The notes beneath the pieces were generated by a model. The model made no database searches and was not told the DNA's origin. It was given only the letters and a program-made list of their open reading frames with translations. From Vitrella brassicaformis (lineage: Eukaryota > Sar > Vitrellaceae), in the NCBI GenBank assembly GCA_001179505.1, contig CDMY01000733.1:1-26219 (forward strand): DNA of 26,219 nt. Direction: 5' to 3'. The position numbers and the translations under genes were made by a program. Positions 20,953-26,219 of the stretch are shown piece by piece (the first letter of the stretch is position 1; each line of letters begins with the position of its first letter).

Positions 20953-22672
20953 ATGATGGTTGTCTGTCTGTCTATCTTATAAAGGGGAGATCATGGCTGG
21001 GAACGTTGAACGGCCAGGGGTGCGGTGTGGATGGTTTCTGGCAGGCAGGCAGGGCAGGTCTTTTGTCATCGGTGGCTGTGCTGTGCGGTGGGGTGGGTGG
21101 AGTGAGGCCGGGGTAATTCGATGAGCGATCGAGCCTATAGGCGGGTCAGTCAAGTCAGTCAACGATTATCTGATTGCGTTTTTTCTCCCACCCATGCAGC
21201 CAGCCAGCCAGTCAGCCAGCCAGGCACAGCACAGCACAGCACGTGGGAGGTGAGGTCCATTTTGCATTTTGCATGTGTGTGAGATATCGCATCTATCCAG
21301 TCGGTCATTGATCGCATTAACTAACTGCATAGACAATCCTTTATCCATACATCCATCCCATCGACTGACTGACTTATTGATGGATTGATTCCGCGGTGTT
21401 AATTCTGTCTGTCGCTGGCTCACTCACTCACTGGCGAGGCGAGCGGGAGGTTTTCGTTGAAATCCTTTTCTCCATCCGTCCATGAGTCCATCAGTGAGTA
21501 CCAGTAGGCAGGAATGAGTGTGCACGCGCGGAGAGAGGTTCGAGCAGAGAGGCGGGAGGGCTGTCTTGATGGATACATAGGGCTGTGTGGTGGGTGGGGG
21601 GGGTACCATGGTATATTTAACTAGCACACAATATGTTGGCTGGTTTTGGCTGGCTGGCTGGATGGATGGATGGATTGGATGGGCTCTGTGGGTGGCTGGG
21701 GTGGATGGAATTGACGTGCGTGCGTCCGTTTGTGCGTGCGGCCTCTCGCCGCCCGCCTTGCCTGCCTGCCTGCATGAACGTGTGTACCTTATCTATCTAT
21801 CTGTCTCTGTGGGAGTGTGTGTGTGTGTGTGTATTTCGCCATGAAGGACGGCCCTCCCCTTCCCGTCTCTCCCTGATGGATGGACGGACGGACGGACGAG
21901 TGGGTGGAGGCATTTGTACGTGAGGGGGTGTTAGGTAGGGGGAAATTGGCAGAGGAGGGAGACATTTGTTGTCGTTTTATAACCCAACATGACTGACTGA
22001 CAAGAGTGCGAACGATGAGTAGCTGTCCGTCCGGAGGGTAGGTACATCACATGAGTGCTGTGTGTCTGTGAGTCTGTGAGTTGGATGTATGTGTGGGTGT
22101 CTGTATGTGTGTATGTGTGTATGTGTTTTATTGAGTCAATGGATGAATGCACGGGTGGGTATCCGGCCGGTGCGTAAGGAAGTAGGAAGAGAGGCCCCCC
22201 ATGTAGGCACATACGTGGCTCCACTGCGGGTCTGTCTGTCTGTATAGCCATCGGTGAACTGATTGATCCCGCCAGTCCGCCCGCCCAGCCCCACGTTGGC
22301 AAGATGCGTACCAACGCACTCACTCCCTCACTGCATAGACAGATAGCACCACACAATCGCTCCTGCTGCTGCTGCTGCTGCTGTGTTGTGTTGCTGGGCT
22401 GAGCTGAGCTGAGCTGAGCCGACAGAGAGACGCACATTCCGGTTTCCTGCCTGCCTCCCTAAGAGCATTTTTCTGTCTTGTTTACTTACTTACCGGCTGC
22501 ATGTATCTATCTGTCTATCGAGAAGGCGCGGCGATCGATGGGTGCTCTACTCCCGCCCTCCCGCGCCCGCCTGCCTGCCTGTCTGCCTGTCTGCCTGTCT
22601 GTCTGGCTGTCTGGCTGCCTGTCTGCCCGTCTGTCTGCGCCTGTGCATTGGATGAGGGCGCGGTGGCTGAGT

Positions 22673-22733
22673 GACTTTATACGTACCTTCGTAATAAAGT
22701 CAGCAGCACAAAAGTGGGAGGTAACTCCACTTT
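22673..22733. other. Pair of short hairpins, possible structured RNA
   Basis: Hairpin 1 (22673-22701) pairs GACTTTATACG with CGT-A-ATAAAGTC (11 bp, one bulged A, 6-nt loop). Hairpin 2 (22711-22733) pairs AAAGTG-g-GAG with CTCCACTTT (9 bp, one bulged G, loop GTAA). An isolated TGCGAGCTT motif on the minus strand at 22763-22755 lies just upstream in minus-strand orientation. I recognise no snRNA, tRNA or snoRNA signature, so an RNA gene is only a possibility. Confidence 0.35.
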
Positions 22734-22754
22734 CTACTATTACACAGAGACCGA

Positions 22755-22763
22755 AAGCTCGCA
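22755..22763 (-). promoter_or_regulatory. Isolated TGCGAGCTT element
   Basis: On the minus strand it reads ATGCGAGCTTTCGG. It matches the gene-associated element, but no protein-coding gene starts within 500 bp downstream. It could serve an undetected transcript covering the hairpins at 22673-22733, or be chance. Confidence 0.3.
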
Positions 22764-23214
22764 TGGTGGGGGTAGGGACGACGGTGTCAGCAAGCTGTGT
22801 TTGTCCTAATTAGCTGCGTACATGCGCACCTGCGTCCTCCTGACGTGCATTGCATGCCCGGGTTCTTCCTCCTCCTCTGTGTGTTGGTTCCTTTTCTCCC
22901 GATTGGCCTGCCTGCCTGCCTTTATCCGCTCGTCAGTCAGAGATCAATCCGTCCACTTATATGATGACATACATGCACACATGTGTGGCTGTCTGTCTGC
23001 CTGGCTGTCCGGCTGTTTGTCTCTCTGGCGAGTTGGGAAGCGGCATGGATGGATGGATGGATGGACAGAGAGGGACACTGATGTACACATGCAGTGCACC
23101 CACATGATGTGAGATGCTGAAATCGTGCTCGCGGGCAGAGACCTCCACAAATATGTACCTTCCTCCCCTCACACCCTGACACCCACGACCCACCCGCCCG
23201 CCCGCCTTGTCTGT

Positions 23215-25948
23215 TCACCCTTGTGTGTGCAGCAGCAAGCGCGAGTTGATGTCCTGCACACCAGCAGCACACCACAGCACAGCAAAACCACAGACACACA
23301 TTGCCACCTTTGACACGTTTCCTTCCCGCCCACTCTCTGACCCTCAGTTTCTGCAGCAGTGCTGCCTGCGGCAGCTGGTATGTCTCGGCTGCAGCGTTGC
23401 GCACGAAGCCGCCCAGGACGAGCAGCTCGATGGCTGTCGGGTGCCGCCCCACGGCTGCCATGAACCGCTCGTTGGCCATCCTGACGCTCCGGTACTTGTC
23501 GTCGGTGGCGTGGGCCAAGACGTTGGTGAACAGACGAGACACCGTCCTGCAGGAGGTTGGTAAATGGTGAAGTGAAAGAAACAAGGGCAGGGAGAGAGAG
23601 GTGATGGGAGAGGGTAGGGGTTGGATTGGGCTGGGTGTGGGGCTGATATACCTGATACACTCTTGGTATTCGTCTGGCGGCAGGGAGCTCTTGAGACGCA
23701 ATATCATGTCATCCACCTGTACACACCGAAACAAACTTCAGGCAATGTGCCCACTCTCTCTCTCTCTCCTTCTGTGTGTGTGTGTGTGTGTGACCTTTGA
23801 GTAGAGCCCCGCTGCCCCGCTGGACATGTCGGTGCCCAGCGACGACTGATGGTTCAGCGGAGGCGTACCATTCGGCCCTGCACACACAACACACACCACC
23901 CATCATGCCTGTGGGGGCGCGAAGCCATTTGCCCACTGACATCGATTGACGTCGTGCGTACTTGTGACGGCCTGTGTTGCTGCTCTTGGAGTGGAGTCCT
24001 GTGTGTGTGATGGTGGTGGTGGTGGTGGTGGCAGCTGCAGGGACGAGCCGGGCGGAGGTTGCGCTGTTTCGGGGGCAGGGGTGACCGTGCCTGCACAGAG
24101 AACAGCACAACACAACACAGCACAGAGGCGCATTGACGAACAGGAAACCGCACAATGCCGTGCAGTGCAGCATCCATTCATTACTTACCTTGGGTGAGTT
24201 GCGCCTGTGCGTCTCTCTGCAGCTGCGGGGCCACCATCTTGGGCCGCGTGGCCAGGCCATGGCCACCTTGCTTGACGGCCTCCTCCAGTCGTGTCAGTGT
24301 GGAGGTGACGTAACTGTCGAACTGCACCGAGCCGCGCTTGCGCTTGACGTGTGCCATGGCCGCGGACACCGACGTGCCCTGCTCTACCATGAACCACACT
24401 ACCACTGCGCGGCACATGACACAGACAGACAGACAGACAGGCGTTGAGTGTGCCCGTGTGTTTGCGGTTTTGTGTGTGTGTGTGTGTGTGTGTGCACCAG
24501 CGGCGCTGTGGACATCTCCTGAGTGGTCGTACACGAGCACGGCACGGTTCCTCTGCTGTGACGAACGAACCACACGGGCCGCCTGGTGGGTGATTGGATT
24601 GACACAACCAACACACATGGCCCCGTGGGCCCCCACGGGCTCTCCTGCGATGTGTGCGTGCACCGCAGCCACCTACTCACTCACCCACCTCATCGTAGGG
24701 CAGCTCAGCCTTGTCATAACACGATAAATGGACCACACGAGGCCTACACCCACACCGACAAAACACACACATTCATTCATTCATTCATCTAGGTGGTCGG
24801 GTCGGTGAGGCCGTACACCCACCACACTCACTTTCTGTCGAGTGGGCATGGCCGTTGCGTGAGGTTGACGACCGTCCTGACCCGCAGCAGCCGGACCGAC
24901 TGCGGGCTGTTCTTCAACACACCCTCGCCACACACATACAAGGCAAACCCACGACCACTCTGTCCCCACACACAGAGACATCCATCCATACATCCATCCA
25001 CCCACCCATCCATCCATCGGGCACCCACCCAGCCACCATCTGTCTGTCTGTCTTTCATCGTGTGTCTGGTCACCCTCTTGGGTGCGATGATCTCTGACGG
25101 CGTTGGCAGCGGCACCGACGGCTGTTTCCGCCTTCCCCGCCCCTTGCTGCCGCGGACCACGCAGAAGCCAAACCGACGGCTGAAGGCTTGCAGGCCACCT
25201 ACACAGAGGGAGGGGCAGCAAAAGGACAGACAAGGCAACAGACACACACAGCGTGTGTGTGTGTGTGTGTGTGCGTGTGTCCGTCTTTCTGTCTGTCTAT
25301 CTGTCGGCATTCTGCACACACGTGTCGGTGCATTGCACCTACCTACACATTTTACCTTTGACGATGAGGACTTCTTTCGGCCGCGCTTGCGATGAGGACA
25401 GCCAGTCCAGCAGCCCGCCTACACCACTGCTGCTGCCGCTGCCCTGACTGGCGGTGTCTGACGCATCAGAATAGATCACCACCTGCACACGCAACGCACA
25501 CAGCTCAGCCAGCCAGAGTTGTCTTATGCCGACGGATGGACACCGACATACATACCGTTCTCAGTCGGGTGACGTTCCTCAGCCATTCTCTGAATTTCGC
25601 CTCATCAGCGCCCTTGTGCGCCCACGGGTGGACGGCCTCCCGGATGTGATGCCGCTCATACGCGTCGCTAAAATCAGCGCACACCACCAGGTGGGCCCCA
25701 GAAAGACTCACATAAGTGCATGCAGAGCCGGCCGTCTCCCGCTGACTCATGTGTCACCTGTCGCGCGCGTCGAAAAAGATGACCGAGTGGGTGGGCACGT
25801 CCTGGAGCAGGCAGTAGGCCAGGGAGGGCGATATCAGCTGGTGCTTCTCGCGAGAACCGACGCCCTTTTCCTCTTTCTCGCCACCCAGCAGTGACGCCTG
25901 CCTCTGGTGATGACCATCGGATGATTCAGTGCTGCTGCCACAACCCAT
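23215..25948 (-). CDS. Myristoylated rhodanese / dual-specificity pseudophosphatase / PUB-domain fusion protein (13 exons, 507 aa)
   Basis: Exons (minus): 25948-25758, 25667-25556, 25482-25356, 25198-25074, 24923-24832, 24743-24689, 24582-24498, 24404-24189, 24090-23962, 23877-23795, 23716-23652, 23546-23342, 23253-23215; all phases close on TGA. MGCGSS fits N-myristoylation plus Cys3 palmitoylation, so membrane anchoring is likely. Residues about 38-155 are rhodanese-like (SVIFFDARDSDAYERHHIRE, VVIYSDAS, VLIVKGGLQAFSRRFGF), with Ser where the catalytic Cys belongs. About 176-320 fit a DSP fold (TPSEIIAP, RVRTVVNLT), but the HCxxGxxRS loop reads Y252-D-H-S-G256-D-V-H259-S, so Cys and Arg are gone. 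A Pro-rich linker (about 336-405) leads to a PUB domain (about 407-505: DDKYRSVRMANERFMAAV, ELLVLGGF, QKLRDINSRLL), which binds p97/CDC48 in PNGase-type proteins. Rhodanese plus dead DSP resembles STYXL1/MKP proteins. Inferred role: p97-linked signalling adaptor. The exon 4/5 junction is the least certain. Confidence 0.88.
24008..24029 (-). repeat. In-frame trinucleotide run encoding poly-proline
   Basis: A (TGG)n/(CCA)n run in exon 9 of the pseudophosphatase gene encodes seven consecutive prolines after SLQL. It lies in the linker between the DSP-like and PUB domains and is likely length-polymorphic. It could bind SH3/WW-type or profilin partners, but nothing shows this. Confidence 0.8.
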
Positions 25949-25967
25949 TTTCCTTCACTCTTAAAGC

Positions 25968-25996
25968 TGAGCTCGCATCATGAAGCTAAGCTCGCA
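25968..25996 (-). promoter_or_regulatory. Two tandem TGCGAGCT elements upstream of the pseudophosphatase gene
   Basis: On the minus strand the sequence runs TGCGAGCTTAGCTTCATGA then TGCGAGCTCAGC, i.e. two copies 19 bp apart, 48 and 29 bp upstream of the start codon. The first copy shares TGCGAGCTTAGCT exactly with the NOP58 element. Confidence 0.6.
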
Positions 25997-26219
25997 CCTC
26001 GAAGCGGCGTATGGATGTGCGAAAAGGCCGGTGAGGACCTTTCCTGTAGTTAGCTCAATAGAGGATCTGCTGGGCGGTAAGTCCCAGAGTAAGAGTGCTT
26101 TTACTTTGGCCAATCAGTCAAAGTTGTTTCTGTCCATGTATGGCATCATGAAGGGTGGTCAACACAGATCTCACTTCGGTGATGGCTGTATCTCCTCAGA
26201 ATGCTTTCCTTGTCTTTCC
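25980..26219 (+). CDS. Open frame running off the window (partial, uncertain)
   Basis: From ATG 25980 the plus strand is open for all 80 codons to the window edge, while the minus-strand frames close. The translation (MKLSSHLEAAYGCAKRP..., then SIEDLLGGKSQSKSAFTLAN, MYGIMKGGQHRSHFGDG) is not repeat-like, and the DNA is clearly less GC-rich and free of microsatellites. I recognise no family. The ATG overlaps the tandem promoter elements of the gene on the other strand, only 31 bp from that gene's start. The true start may therefore be elsewhere, or the segment may be promoter DNA (a CCAAT box is at 26110-26114). Confidence 0.25.
   Translation, partial: MKLSSHLEAAYGCAKRPVRTFPVVSSIEDLLGGKSQSKSAFTLANQSKLFLSMYGIMKGGQHRSHFGDGCISSECFPCLS

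Larger units (their letters stand above)
20538..23214. repeat. 2.7-kb intergenic region of microsatellites; no gene supported
   Basis: Runs include GGAT (about 20563-20595, 21660-21676), CTGG (20635-20650, 21645-21660), CCAG/CAGC and CACAG (21199-21241), GACG (21882-21898), GTAT/GTGT (22086-22126), CTG trinucleotides (22364-22383), GCTGA pentamers (22398-22419), a compound CTGT/CTGC block (22568-22643) and GGAT (23044-23064). Frames on both strands are translated repeats. The least repetitive part, about 22645-22800, holds two hairpins and an isolated TGCGAGCTT element. Confidence 0.6.

Noticed and set aside
22655-22740. tRNA gene suggested by an A-box-like tggctgagtgac
   Set aside because: No B box (GGTTCRANNCC) follows and the arms do not form a cloverleaf; the two hairpins have the wrong sizes and spacing.
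23215-24090. PUB-domain exons as a separate gene from the pseudophosphatase
   Set aside because: No initiator or promoter motif lies between exons 8 and 12, the intervening exons 9-11 keep phase exactly, and no stop occurs in the spliced frame. A single gene is the simpler reading, though transcripts would decide.

Overview
The window is nuclear DNA of an intron-dense, GC-rich single-celled eukaryote. Every well-supported gene is split by short GT-AG introns, many of them loaded with TG/CA dinucleotide runs, and the intergenic DNA is packed with tetranucleotide microsatellites (GACA, GGAT, CTGG, CATC, CTGA, GGGA). This gene style and repeat flavour fit an alveolate alga of the chromerid type such as Vitrella. 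That assignment is inference from style, not from a database match. Layout, left to right: (1) 1-1033, repeat-rich DNA with no gene I can support. (2) 1034-1418 (-), a weak small-gene candidate. (3) 1759-3767 (-), TIM50, a mitochondrial protein-import subunit, 9 exons, 389 aa. (4) 3925-6938, mostly non-coding, with one coding-like stretch (4643-4766) and two tandem hairpins (5484-5560). (5) 6939-8364 (-), a 3-exon unknown protein with an internal exon-end/splice-donor duplication. (6) 8618-9375 (+), 40S ribosomal protein eS19, 4 exons, divergent from gene 5 across a 253-bp promoter. (7) 10030-12984 (-), NOP58, the box C/D snoRNP core protein, 15 exons, 531 aa. (8) 13622-20537 (+), a 1995-aa type II membrane protein with a Cys-rich ectodomain, about 1100 residues of acidic Pro/Gly/Glu/Asp repeats and a C-terminal FAS1 domain. 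(9) 20538-23214, repeat-rich intergenic DNA with one isolated hairpin pair. (10) 23215-25948 (-), a 13-exon gene whose exons join in one frame into a 507-aa protein: N-myristoylation signal, rhodanese-like domain, dual-specificity-phosphatase-like domain without catalytic residues, Pro-rich linker, PUB domain. (11) 25980-26219, a lower-GC tail with an open frame running off the window. The most exciting item is gene 10. A scaffold that looks like a membrane-anchored MKP/STYXL1-type pseudophosphatase is fused to a p97/CDC48-binding PUB domain. Both the rhodanese and the phosphatase catalytic cysteines are missing, so it is probably a signalling adaptor to the ubiquitin/p97 system. A second theme is a shared upstream element, core TGCGAGCT and often TGCGAGCTTAGCT. 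It occurs in gene orientation 29-176 bp upstream of the start codons of TIM50, the unknown 6939-8364 gene, eS19, NOP58 and the pseudophosphatase gene, and forms an inverted pair in the shared eS19 promoter. Apart from eS19 and NOP58, which both serve ribosome production, the genes show no common pathway; this is an ordinary mixed eukaryotic neighbourhood, not an operon or mobile cluster. Exon coordinates were derived by hand from splice motifs and phase continuity. They are internally consistent but not confirmed by transcripts.
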